Assembly (NCBI GenBank): GCA_964584755.1
Contig: CAZPAV010000001.1
Location: 1-64,000, forward strand
Length of the DNA stretch: 64,000 bases
Direction of reading: 5' to 3'
Origin: CAZPAV01 sp964584755
GTDB taxonomy: Bacteria > Actinomycetota > Acidimicrobiia > Spongiisociales > UBA5794
The notes under the pieces were generated by a model. That model was not told where the DNA came from. It did no database searches and saw only the letters and a list, made by a program, of their open reading frames with translations. Each line of letters begins with the position of its first letter. Positions within the stretch are counted from its first letter, which is position 1. Positions 24,092 to 32,911 of the stretch are shown piece after piece. The translations under genes and the position numbers were made by a program.

Positions 24092-25968
24092 CAGAAACCC
24101 CCTCCCCGGGCGAGGATCCACACCGCGAGCCCGAGCACGCCCCCGGCGATCCCGAGCGCGTACCCGCGGACCCATCCCGTCTGGAGCCGCCGCAGCGAGC
24201 TCCCGACGGCGCCCGTGACCCGGGCCGTACCGTTGACGACGCCGTCGATGATCGCCAGGTCGAAGACCCGGGCGCTCCAGGTGGCGAGGGCCTTGCCCGG
24301 CGCCACCACGAGGCGGCCGTAGAGGTCGTCGATGCCGTAGGCGCGGAGCGCCGCGGTCCAGTAGCCGCCCTCCTCGACGGGGAGGGTCGCGCCGGTGTAC
24401 CGCACCCAGGCGAGCCCGATCCCGACGAGGACCACGGCCAGCGATACGAGCGCCAGGACGAGGACGGTGGCGCCTCCCGGAGCGGCCGTCTGGGCGGCGT
24501 ACTCGAAGGAGGGCTCGAGGAGGTGCTCGAGACCGGTCCGCCACGGCGTGTTGATGAAACCTCCGACGAAGGAGAGGACGGCGAGGAGGACGAGGGGCAC
24601 GGTCATCGTCCACGGAGACTCGTGGGGGTGGACGCCCTCCTCCCAGCGCGGCGAGCGGAGGAAGGTGAGGACGAGCCACCGGGTCATGTAGAACGCGGTG
24701 ATGAGGGCGGTGACGACGCCGAGCGCCCACAGGAGGTAGTAGCCGCCGCCGCGGGCGTAGGTGGCGGCGAGGATGTCGTCCTTCGACCAGAACCCGGAGA
24801 GCGGGAAGACCCCGGAGATGGCCAGCCACGCCGTCGCCGCGGTCACGAAGGTGATCGGCATGATCTTCCGCAGGCCGCCCATCTTCACCATGTCCTGCTC
24901 GTCCGCCATGGCGTGGATGACGGACCCGGCGGCGAGGAAGAGGAGCGCCTTGAAGAACGCGTGGGTGATGAGGTGGAAGATCCCCGCGGTGTACGCGGCG
25001 ACGCCCACGGCGAGGATCATGTACCCGAGCTGGCTGATCGTCGAGTAGGCGAGGACCCGCTTGATGTCGCGCTGGCCGACGGCGAGGGTCGCCGCGTAGA
25101 ACGCCGTCACCGCCCCCACCGTCGCCACCACGGCGCCCGAGACCGGGGCGAGGGAGAACAGCGCGCCGGTCCGGGCGATCATGTACACCCCGGCGGTGAC
25201 CATGGTCGCGGCGTGGATGAGGGCCGAGACCGGCGTAGGGCCCTCCATGGCGTCCGGCAGCCACACGTAGAGGGGGATCTGCGCCGACTTGCCGGTGGCG
25301 CCGACGAAGAGCAGGAGGGTGATCGCCGTGGCCATGCCCGTGGTCAGCACCGAGCTCGCGCTCCCGAACACCTGCGCGAAGTCGAGGGTCCCGAACGTGC
25401 CGAAGACGAGCATGAGCGCCACGAGGAAACCCCAGTCACCGATCCGGTTGACGATGAAGGCCTTCTTCCCGGCGGCGGCGGCACTGGGGCGGACGAACCA
25501 GAAACTGATCAGGAGATACGACGAGAGCCCCACGAGCTCCCACCCCACGAACATGACGGCGAAGTTCGCCGCGAGGACGAGGGTGAGCATCGAGGCGATG
25601 AAGAGGTTGAGGTACGAGAAGAACCGCCCGAAGCGCTCGTCGCCGTGCATGTAGCCGATGCCGTAGACGTGGATCATCGCGCCGACGCCGGTGACCACCA
25701 GCGCCATCACCGCCGAGAGGGGATCCCACAGGAGTGTCGCGTCCACACCCAACGCCGGGATCCAGGAGAAGAGCACGACCGTCGTCGGCTCGCGGCTCCC
25801 GGTGACGAAACCGACGGCCAGGACGACGGCGAGGAGGAACGGGACGACGACGAGAGCGGAGGCGATCCAGCCGGCCGCCGGCTCGCCGATGCGCTTGCCG
25901 AAGACCACGAGGAGCAAGGCCCCGAGGGCGGGGAGGGCGATGAGCAGCCAGAGGAGGTCGATCACCAC
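24091..25968 (-). CDS. nuoL: NADH-quinone oxidoreductase subunit L
   Basis: A 625-residue subunit, the distal proton pump and largest membrane subunit of complex I. It has the antiporter core (GWELVGLSSYLLISFWF with the TM5 Glu; GKSAQIPLYVWLPDAMEGPT with the TM7 Lys; QRDIKRVLAYSTISQLGYMI) plus the long C-terminal extension that forms the lateral helix. Two tandem GTGs (25968 and 25965) follow the nuoK stop by one base. Confidence 0.95.
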   Translation of the reverse strand: MVIDLLWLLIALPALGALLLVVFGKRIGEPAAGWIASALVVVPFLLAVVLAVGFVTGSREPTTVVLFSWIPALGVDATLLWDPLSAVMALVVTGVGAMIHVYGIGYMHGDERFGRFFSYLNLFIASMLTLVLAANFAVMFVGWELVGLSSYLLISFWFVRPSAAAAGKKAFIVNRIGDWGFLVALMLVFGTFGTLDFAQVFGSASSVLTTGMATAITLLLFVGATGKSAQIPLYVWLPDAMEGPTPVSALIHAATMVTAGVYMIARTGALFSLAPVSGAVVATVGAVTAFYAATLAVGQRDIKRVLAYSTISQLGYMILAVGVAAYTAGIFHLITHAFFKALLFLAAGSVIHAMADEQDMVKMGGLRKIMPITFVTAATAWLAISGVFPLSGFWSKDDILAATYARGGGYYLLWALGVVTALITAFYMTRWLVLTFLRSPRWEEGVHPHESPWTMTVPLVLLAVLSFVGGFINTPWRTGLEHLLEPSFEYAAQTAAPGGATVLVLALVSLAVVLVGIGLAWVRYTGATLPVEEGGYWTAALRAYGIDDLYGRLVVAPGKALATWSARVFDLAIIDGVVNGTARVTGAVGSSLRRLQTGWVRGYALGIAGGVLGLAVWILARGGGF

Positions 25969-25969
25969 G

Positions 25970-26275
25970 TCACCCCCGCAGCTCCGAGAGTCGGTCCACG
26001 TCCGCGGTCGCCCGGCGGTGGAAGACGGCGACGATGATGGCGAGCCCCACGGTCACCTCGGCGGCGGCGACCACCATGACGAACAGCGCGGCGACCTGCC
26101 CGCCCACGAGCCCGAGGTCCCGACTCACCGCCACGAACGTCAGGTTCACCGCGTTGAGCATCAACTCGACGGACATGAACATCACCAGGGCGTTCCGCCG
26201 CAGTAGCACCCCCGCGCCGCCGAGGGCGAAGAGCACGGCTGCGAGCGCCATGTACCAGCCGACGTCCACCGTCAC
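25970..26275 (-). CDS. nuoK: NADH-quinone oxidoreductase subunit K
   Basis: A 101-residue, three-helix subunit of the proton-translocating arm. Both conserved membrane glutamates are present, in [17 protein letters not shown] and [18 protein letters not shown]. The GTG at 26275 overlaps the nuoJ stop (GTGA). Confidence 0.95.
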   Translation of the reverse strand: MTVDVGWYMALAAVLFALGGAGVLLRRNALVMFMSVELMLNAVNLTFVAVSRDLGLVGGQVAALFVMVVAAAEVTVGLAIIVAVFHRRATADVDRLSELRG

Positions 26276-26829
26276 GACACCGTCTCCTCTTCCGTCACGT
26301 CCGCAGCCTCCGGGGTGCCGAGCCCCGCCGGCCCGAAACGAGCCAGCGCGATGGTCCCCACCGCGGCGATGGTGAGCAGGAACACGGTGGCGAGGAACAC
26401 CACCGTCCAGGTCCCGAACAGCTCGTCGGCGACGGCCTCGATGCTCCCGACGAGATCCGGCTTCGCGAAGCCGTTGCCGCCGGTGACCCACGCCCCGTAC
26501 CCCGCCACGACGACGACCGCGGCGAAGCCCACCACGACGAGGAGCGCCAGGGGACGCTGGTAGGGGATGCGCTCGCGCAGGTCCTCGCTGCGGTCCACGC
26601 CGATGAGCATGATGACGAAGAGGAACAGCGTCATCACCGCGCCCGCGTAGATGATGATCTGGATGGCGGCGACGAAGTGCGCGCCGAGGAGGACGTAGAG
26701 CACGGCGATGGAGAACATCGTCGTGACGAGCCCCATGGCGGAGTACACGGGGTTGCGGGAGAGGAGCATCATGAGCGCCCCGGCGAGGGCGAGCACCGCG
26801 AAGACGGCGAAGACGATCGCGGCGATCAT
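26272..26829 (-). CDS. nuoJ: NADH-quinone oxidoreductase subunit J
   Basis: A 185-residue, five-helix subunit. The glycine-rich third helix with the conserved Tyr is [19 protein letters not shown], the site of the pi-bulge involved in coupling. The C-terminal tail is acidic. It follows nuoI after 34 bases. Confidence 0.95.
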   Translation of the reverse strand: MIAAIVFAVFAVLALAGALMMLLSRNPVYSAMGLVTTMFSIAVLYVLLGAHFVAAIQIIIYAGAVMTLFLFVIMLIGVDRSEDLRERIPYQRPLALLVVVGFAAVVVVAGYGAWVTGGNGFAKPDLVGSIEAVADELFGTWTVVFLATVFLLTIAAVGTIALARFGPAGLGTPEAADVTEEETVS

Positions 26830-26863
26830 CGGTCGCCCTCCGATCCCGACTCCAGGCGGGCCG

Positions 26864-27505
26864 TCACGCCGGCTCCTCCCCTTCCGGGGTCACGCCCTGT
26901 CCCCGCTCGGCCGGGGCGACGCCCCCGAGCCGGGCGCTCGGCGTCCAGGCGACGACCCCCTCGAACGCGGCCCGACCCGACGGGGCCGTGGCCCGCAGCC
27001 ACCCGTCGCCCCGCCGCAGCTCGGAGAGGTCGACGAGCGGCCCTTCGGGCTGAGGATGCCGTGGCGTCCCGTCCGGTTCCACGAGCAGCTCCTCCTTGGT
27101 GTAGATGGCGTCGTCGCGTGAGGTCACGGACATCTCGAAGAGGTGCGTCATGGTGATCGCCTCGGTGGGGCAGGCCTCGACGCACATGCCGCAGAAGATG
27201 CACCGCAGCATGTTGATCTCGTAGATGAAGCCGAAGCGCTCGCCCGGGCTCACCGGCGCGTCGGGCGGGTTGTCGGCGCCTCGCACGTAGATGCAACGGG
27301 CGGGGCACACCCCGGCGCACAGCTCGCACCCGATGCACTTCTCGGTACCGTCCGGATACCGGTTCAGGGCGTGCCGTCCGTGGAACCGCTGGGGCTTGAC
27401 GCGCTTCTCCTTCGGGTACTGCTGGGTGACCTTGGGACGGAACATCTGCCGGAAGGTGACGGCGAATCCCCGCCACGGCCCGAGGAGATCGGCGAACCAG
27501 CTCAT
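26864..27505 (-). CDS. nuoI: NADH-quinone oxidoreductase subunit I (2x [4Fe-4S])
   Basis: A 213-residue peripheral-arm subunit carrying clusters N6a and N6b. Both motifs are complete: CIGCELCAGVCP and CIFCGMCVEACP, each with the distal Cys-Pro. The C-terminus extends about 60 residues past the ferredoxin core, rich in Gly/Pro/Glu and probably disordered. It connects cluster N5 in NuoG to N2 in NuoB. Confidence 0.95.
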   Translation of the reverse strand: MSWFADLLGPWRGFAVTFRQMFRPKVTQQYPKEKRVKPQRFHGRHALNRYPDGTEKCIGCELCAGVCPARCIYVRGADNPPDAPVSPGERFGFIYEINMLRCIFCGMCVEACPTEAITMTHLFEMSVTSRDDAIYTKEELLVEPDGTPRHPQPEGPLVDLSELRRGDGWLRATAPSGRAAFEGVVAWTPSARLGGVAPAERGQGVTPEGEEPA

Positions 27506-27515
27506 GGCGTCCTCC

Positions 27516-28565
27516 TCATGCCCACGGCGCTCCGAATCGACGGAAGCCGATGGCGATCATGGCGAGGATGATCCACACCAGCGAGACCGGGATGAGTCGC
27601 TTCCAGCCGAAGGTCATGAGCTGGTCGTACCGGATCCGCGGCAACGTGCCGCGCACCCAGACGAAGAGGAACACGATGGCCCACGACTTGACGAGGAACC
27701 AGAACACCGGGAGGAGGGCCCGCAGCAGCACCGGTCCGAAGGTGGGACCGTGCCAGCCCCCGAGGAAGAACGTGGTCGTGAGCGCCGCCATGTTGAACAG
27801 GTTGATGTACTCGGCGAGGAAGAAGAAGGCGAAGCGCATCCCCGAGTACTCCGTGTGGTAGCCGCCGACGATCTCCTGCTCCGCCTCGACGAGGTCGAAC
27901 GGGGCTCGGTTCGTCTCGGCGAAACCGGCGATGAGGAAGATGACGAACGAGGGGAGGAGCACGACGTTCCACGCCGGGAGGAACCCGCCGAAGGTCCCGG
28001 CCTGCGCGTCCACGATGCCCGCCAGCGACGTCGTGCCCGTGAAGAGGATGACGGGCACGAGGGCGAGTCCGAGCGCGGCCTCGTAGGAGATCATCTGGGC
28101 CGTGGCGCGTACCGCCCCGAGGAGGGGGTACTTCGACCGCGAGGACCACCCCGCCATCGTCACCGCGTAGACGGCCACCGACGACAGCGCCAGGAAGTAG
28201 AGGACGCCGACGTTGAGGTCCGTGGCCTGCAGCGTGTAGGTCGTGCCGCCGATCGTGACCGGGGCCCCGATGGGGATGACGAGGAAGATGAGGAGCGCCG
28301 GGAGGAGCGCGATCACCGGGGCGGCGATGTACACGCCGAACTCCACCTTCCGCGGGGTGAAGGACTCCTTGAAGAACAGCTTCAACCCGTCGGCGACGGT
28401 CTGGAGGATGCCGAAGGGTCCGGCCCGGTTCGGCCCGAGACGGTTCTGCATGAACGCGACCACCCGCCGCTCCACCCAGACCAGCAGCAGGACGGTCACG
28501 AGGAGGAAGGCGAACGCGACGAGCACCTTCACGGCGGCCACGAGGAACAGCTCGAGCCCGGTCAT
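27516..28565 (-). CDS. nuoH: NADH-quinone oxidoreductase subunit H
   Basis: A 349-residue, eight-helix subunit that forms the quinone-binding chamber with NuoB and NuoD. The conserved loops RLGPNRAGPFGILQTVADG and AETNRAPFDLVEAEQEIVGG with its acid cluster are intact. Its ATG overlaps the nuoG stop (ATGA). Confidence 0.95.
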   Translation of the reverse strand: MTGLELFLVAAVKVLVAFAFLLVTVLLLVWVERRVVAFMQNRLGPNRAGPFGILQTVADGLKLFFKESFTPRKVEFGVYIAAPVIALLPALLIFLVIPIGAPVTIGGTTYTLQATDLNVGVLYFLALSSVAVYAVTMAGWSSRSKYPLLGAVRATAQMISYEAALGLALVPVILFTGTTSLAGIVDAQAGTFGGFLPAWNVVLLPSFVIFLIAGFAETNRAPFDLVEAEQEIVGGYHTEYSGMRFAFFFLAEYINLFNMAALTTTFFLGGWHGPTFGPVLLRALLPVFWFLVKSWAIVFLFVWVRGTLPRIRYDQLMTFGWKRLIPVSLVWIILAMIAIGFRRFGAPWA

Positions 28566-31000
28566 GCCCCGCCTCCCCGCACCGGATCGACGGCGACGGC
28601 GGCCGGAGCCCCGATGGCCCGCGTGGCCGCGAGGTTGCCCGGGACGTAGACGGTGCCTTCGGCGAGACCGGCGTCCAGCGTCACCTCGAGCTCGGCGACG
28701 CCCACTCCACTCACCCGCACCCGGTCCCCGGCGACCACGGCGAGGAGCCCGGCGTCGCGGGGGTGGAGGTGGAGGCGAGGTGCCGGCGCCAGGCCGGCGA
28801 GGGCCCGGCCGTGACGCAGCATGACGCCGTCGTCGTAGAGGACCCGTCCCAGGTGGAGGGCCATGCGCTCCGAGACGACCGGCAGACCGGTGTCGACCGG
28901 GAGGTACCGCAGGGGTTGCTCGGCGTCGGGCAGGGGGACGACCACGCCTTCCCGTCCGGCGCCCCACTCGAGGAGATCCCAGGTGACGCCGGCGTACGCG
29001 GGCGCGACGCGGGCGATCTCCTTGGCGAGCGCCTCGGCGGAGGGCGCCACCGCACCCCGCCCGAGGAAACGCGCCAGGTCGTCGAGCACGGCGCAGGTGG
29101 CGCGGACCTGGCCGGGGGGCGTGACGATCCGGTTCACCTTCTGCACCCGTCCCTCGAGGTTCGTCGCCGTGCCCTCCACCTCGCCGAGCCCGGCGACGGG
29201 GAGGATCACGTCCGCCCGTCGTGTCGAGTCGGTGAGGAACAGGTCGAAGGCCACGACGAACGCGGCCTCGTCGAGGGCGGCGGTGGCGAGGGTCGGATCG
29301 GGATGGTCGGCCACCGGGTCGGCTCCGAGGAGCAGCAGGACCTCGAGCTCACCGTCGCGCAGGCCCTCGAGGATGCCGGTGGCGCCGCGCCCGATCCCCT
29401 CGGGAAGCTCCCCCCACTCGGCGGCGAGGCGTGCCCGACCCTCCTCGTCGGTCACCGAGACGCGCCCGGGGAGGAGCGTCGGCGCGAGGCCCATGTCGAG
29501 CGCGCCGAAGACGTTCCCCCGCCGCACCAGGGGCATGATCCGCGCCTCGGGGAGGTCTCGGGCGAACGCGGCGACTGCCTCGGCCAGCCGGGGATCCTCG
29601 GCGAGCCCGGTACGGCCCACGAGGGCGACGACCGGTCCCTCGGCGAGGAGCTCGGAGACGTGCCGGTACGACTCGTCCCCGCCGGCGATCTTGCGGAGGA
29701 CGGCGGGACCCTCGCCGGGCCGGTACCTGACGGTCGCCGTGGCGACGTCGTCGAGACCGGTGCGCCGGGGATGGACGACGACGAGCCTGGCCCCGCGCTT
29801 CGTCACGGCCTGCCGGACCCGCAGGGCGAGGACCGGGAACTCCTCCTTGAGGTCGGGTCCCCACAGGAGGATGACTCCGGCCCGATCGAGGTCGGGGATC
29901 GTCGCCCGCGGCGTCACGGCGGCCGCGAAGTCGGCGAAGAGTCCGTCACCGAGCTGGGCGTCGAGATGCGGTGTGCCGACGATGGCCCGGAGGAACTTCC
30001 CGAAGGCGAAGGCCTCCTCGTTCGTGGAGCGCGCCCCGCCGAGGCCGGCGACGCCGGCCGGTGCGGTGCTCCCCAGCCGGTTGGCGACGAGCTGCATGGC
30101 CTCCGCCCAGCTCGCCTCCCGATGCCCGTCGCCGTCGCGTACCAGCGGGGTCGTGACCCGGTCGGGCGCGGAGACGTGCTCGTAGAGGAAGCGGTCCTTG
30201 TCGGAGAGCCACCCCTGGTTCGTCGGCTCGTTGTCCACGCCGTAGATCCGGACGATCTCGCCCCGGCTCGCCTGGAGGGAGATCTTGGCGTGGACCGAGT
30301 CCACCAGGGAGACGGACTCGACGGCCTCGAGGTCCCACGGTCGGGCCCGGAACCGGTACGGGCGTGCCGTGAGGGCGCCCACCGGGCAGATCTGCACCGT
30401 GTTCCCCGAGTAGTAGGAGCGGAACGGCTCGTCGGGGAAGGTGTTCACCTGGACGTGGTTCCCCCGATCGATGAACTCGATGAGCGGATCCCCCGAGATC
30501 TCGTCGCTGAAGCGGACGCATCGGGCGCAGAGGATGCATCGCTCCCGGTCGAGGTACACGAGCTCGGAGATCTCGATCGGCTTCTCGTAGTGCCGCTTCT
30601 CCTCGACGAACCGGCTCTCCGCCGGCCCGTACCCGAGGGTCTGGTCCTGGAGGGGGCACTCTCCCCCCTTGTCACACACCGGGCAGTCGAGGGGGTGATT
30701 GATGAGGAGGAACTCGAGGACCCCCTCCTGGGCCTTCCGCACCACCGGCGAGTCGGTGAAGACGACCATCCCGTCCCCGACGGGCATGGTGCAGGACGGC
30801 GTCAACATCCTCCCCCGTGGGCCCTCCACCTCCACCAGGCAGGCACGGCACTTCCCGACCGGCTCGAGGCGGGGGTGCCAGCAGAAGTGGGGGATCTCGA
30901 TCCCCGCCTCGGCGGCCGCCTCGATGAGGCGCCGACCGGCGCGGACCTCCACCTCGCGCCCGTCGAGGGTGATCGTGACGGTCTGCGGCGCGTCAGCCAA
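28562..31000 (-). CDS. nuoG: NADH-quinone oxidoreductase subunit G
   Basis: An 812-residue Fe-S subunit. Motifs for the [2Fe-2S] cluster N1b (HFCWHPRLEPVGKCRACLVE, then PSC), the His-ligated cluster N5 (NHPLDCPVCDKGGECPLQ) and the N4 cluster (CILCARCVRF, distal CPVGAL) are present. The region where some bacteria bind the extra N7 cluster has no cysteines here (VESVSLVDSVHAKI and GWLSDKDRFL), so N7 is absent. The C-terminal molybdopterin-oxidoreductase-like domain is complete but not catalytic. It overlaps nuoF by 8 bases. Confidence 0.95.
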   Translation of the reverse strand: MADAPQTVTITLDGREVEVRAGRRLIEAAAEAGIEIPHFCWHPRLEPVGKCRACLVEVEGPRGRMLTPSCTMPVGDGMVVFTDSPVVRKAQEGVLEFLLINHPLDCPVCDKGGECPLQDQTLGYGPAESRFVEEKRHYEKPIEISELVYLDRERCILCARCVRFSDEISGDPLIEFIDRGNHVQVNTFPDEPFRSYYSGNTVQICPVGALTARPYRFRARPWDLEAVESVSLVDSVHAKISLQASRGEIVRIYGVDNEPTNQGWLSDKDRFLYEHVSAPDRVTTPLVRDGDGHREASWAEAMQLVANRLGSTAPAGVAGLGGARSTNEEAFAFGKFLRAIVGTPHLDAQLGDGLFADFAAAVTPRATIPDLDRAGVILLWGPDLKEEFPVLALRVRQAVTKRGARLVVVHPRRTGLDDVATATVRYRPGEGPAVLRKIAGGDESYRHVSELLAEGPVVALVGRTGLAEDPRLAEAVAAFARDLPEARIMPLVRRGNVFGALDMGLAPTLLPGRVSVTDEEGRARLAAEWGELPEGIGRGATGILEGLRDGELEVLLLLGADPVADHPDPTLATAALDEAAFVVAFDLFLTDSTRRADVILPVAGLGEVEGTATNLEGRVQKVNRIVTPPGQVRATCAVLDDLARFLGRGAVAPSAEALAKEIARVAPAYAGVTWDLLEWGAGREGVVVPLPDAEQPLRYLPVDTGLPVVSERMALHLGRVLYDDGVMLRHGRALAGLAPAPRLHLHPRDAGLLAVVAGDRVRVSGVGVAELEVTLDAGLAEGTVYVPGNLAATRAIGAPAAVAVDPVRGGGA

Positions 31001-32285
31001 CGGGGGCTCCTTCGTGGATCATCGCCTCGATCTCGTCGCGGAAGTGCCGCATGATCGAGACCACCGGCGAGACCGCGGACGGACCGAGGGGGCAGATGGT
31101 CGTCATCGCCGGTGGCCAGCGCAAACCGGGGCTGATGTTGTCGCACACGTCGAGGAGGAGCTCGAGATCCGCCGGGCGTCCGGCACCGTTGGCGATCCGC
31201 CACAGCACCCGCTCCAGCCACGTCGTGCCCTCCCGACAGGGGGTGCACTGTCCGCAGGACTCGTGCGCGTAGAAGCGCACCACCCGGTGCGCGGCGGCCA
31301 CGACGTTCGTCGTCTCGTCCATGACGATCACCGCCCCGGACCCGAGCATCGAGCCGTTGGCGCCCACGTCGTCGATGGTCACCGGCGTGTCGAGATGCTC
31401 CTCGGGCACGAACCAGGGGGCCGAGGCGCCGCCCGGGATCCACGCCTTGAGGGCCCGATCCTCCCGGATGCCCCCGCCGATGCCGTAGATGAGCTCCCGC
31501 CAGCTCATACCCATGACGATCTCGTAGTTGCCGGGCCGCTTCACGTGGCCCGAGAGGGAGAACATGCGGGTCCCTGCCGAGCGCTCCGGCCCGATCGCGG
31601 CGTAGGCGGCACCGCCGTGACCGACGATCCAGGGCACGTTGGAGATCGTCTCCACGTTGTTGACGATGGTCGGCTTGGCGTACAGGCCGGCGACGGCCGG
31701 GAACGGGGGCTTGAGCCTCGGCTCGCCGCGACGCCCCTCGAGGCTGTTGAGGAGCGCGGTCTCCTCCCCGCAGATGTAGGCGCCGCCACCGAGATGGATC
31801 GTCACCTCGAGGTCGAAGCCGCTCCCGAGGATGTCCCTCCCCAGGTAGCCGGCCTCGTACGCCTCCTGGACGGCACGCCACAGCCGGCGGGCCGGCTTGG
31901 GGTACTCGCCGCGGATGTAGACGAAGGCGTGATGGACGTCGAGGGCGTACGCGGAGAGGACGATGCCCTCGACGAGCTGGTGCGGATCCCGCTCCAGGAG
32001 CTGCCGGTCCTTGAACGTCCCGGGCTCCGACTCGTCTCCGTTGACGACGAGGTAGCGGGGGCGCACGTCGGGAGGAAGGAACCCCCACTTGACCCCGGTC
32101 GGGAAGCCGGCACCGCCGCGCCCCCGGATGTTCGAGGCCTTCACCTCCTCCCGCACCTCGTCGGGGGTCATCTCGGCGAGCGCCTTCCGTAGGACGCCGT
32201 AGCCACCGGTCGCCTCGTACCGGGAGAGGGTGTGGGAGTCCTCGGGATGCGCCTCCATGCGGGCGGTGAGGATCGGATCGCTCAT
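30993..32285 (-). CDS. nuoF: NADH-quinone oxidoreductase subunit F (NADH/FMN binding)
   Basis: The 430-residue flavoprotein takes hydride from NADH to FMN and passes electrons to cluster N3. The NADH/FMN loop RGRGGAGFPTGVKWGF, the FMN contact YLVVNGDESEPGTFKDR, and the N3 ligands in ESCGQCTPCREG with the distal Cys in TTICPLG are all present. The ATG at 32285 overlaps the nuoE stop. Confidence 0.96.
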   Translation of the reverse strand: MSDPILTARMEAHPEDSHTLSRYEATGGYGVLRKALAEMTPDEVREEVKASNIRGRGGAGFPTGVKWGFLPPDVRPRYLVVNGDESEPGTFKDRQLLERDPHQLVEGIVLSAYALDVHHAFVYIRGEYPKPARRLWRAVQEAYEAGYLGRDILGSGFDLEVTIHLGGGAYICGEETALLNSLEGRRGEPRLKPPFPAVAGLYAKPTIVNNVETISNVPWIVGHGGAAYAAIGPERSAGTRMFSLSGHVKRPGNYEIVMGMSWRELIYGIGGGIREDRALKAWIPGGASAPWFVPEEHLDTPVTIDDVGANGSMLGSGAVIVMDETTNVVAAAHRVVRFYAHESCGQCTPCREGTTWLERVLWRIANGAGRPADLELLLDVCDNISPGLRWPPAMTTICPLGPSAVSPVVSIMRHFRDEIEAMIHEGAPVG

Positions 32286-32911
32286 CGACCCTCCTCGGCG
32301 GAGCCGATGGGCTCGAAGGCGGGCACCGCGGCGGTGGCCCCCTCCGGCTCGGCGGGACCGGCGGGGAAGGAGCGTCCCCCGCCGAAGAGCTCCTGCATCT
32401 CGTCGGCGAGAACGACCTCGGGCCGGGCGTCGCGAAGCCAGCGACACAGCTCCCGGGCCTTGGTGGGCGTGACCCCCTCCACGAGCTCGTAGTTCACCTG
32501 GAGGGCGGGCGCTCCCCCGCAGGCGCCGATGCACTCGACGTGCTCGACGGAGAAGAGCCCGTCGGCTCCGGTCTCCCCGTCGGGGACAGCGGTCTCCCCC
32601 TCGACGGCGGCGAGGACCTCGTCGGCGCCGAGCAGGAAGCAGGAGATGGAGGTGCAGACCGAGACGAGGTACCGGCCCACGCCGTCCCGCTTGAACATCG
32701 TGTAGAAGGAGGCCACCGACTCGACCTGGACGGGGGTGAGCCCGGTGAGCTCGGCGACCTGCCGCATGCCCTCGGGCGTGACGTGGCCGTGCTCCATGGA
32801 GGCCAGGTACAGGAGGGGCATGACGGCCGAACGCCGCTCGGGGTACGACTCGAGGATGCGGCGGGCCCGCTCCTGATTGGTGCTGGTCCACGAGGCGATG
32901 GGGTTGCTCAT
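32282..32911 (-). CDS. nuoE: NADH-quinone oxidoreductase subunit E
   Basis: A 209-residue thioredoxin-fold subunit with the N1a [2Fe-2S] cluster. The ligands are in SVCTSISCFLLG and VECIGACGGAPALQVN. A helical bundle precedes them (VAELTGLTPVQVESVASFYT). The C-terminus carries about 45 extra residues, acidic and Pro-rich. Overlaps with both neighbours indicate tight coupling. Confidence 0.95.
   Translation of the reverse strand: MSNPIASWTSTNQERARRILESYPERRSAVMPLLYLASMEHGHVTPEGMRQVAELTGLTPVQVESVASFYTMFKRDGVGRYLVSVCTSISCFLLGADEVLAAVEGETAVPDGETGADGLFSVEHVECIGACGGAPALQVNYELVEGVTPTKARELCRWLRDARPEVVLADEMQELFGGGRSFPAGPAEPEGATAAVPAFEPIGSAEEGR

Noticed and set aside
21030..25968. Long plus-strand frames opposite nuoN, nuoM and nuoL
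   Set aside because: They are acidic, repetitive shadows of hydrophobic codons; the minus-strand subunits are complete and overlapping.
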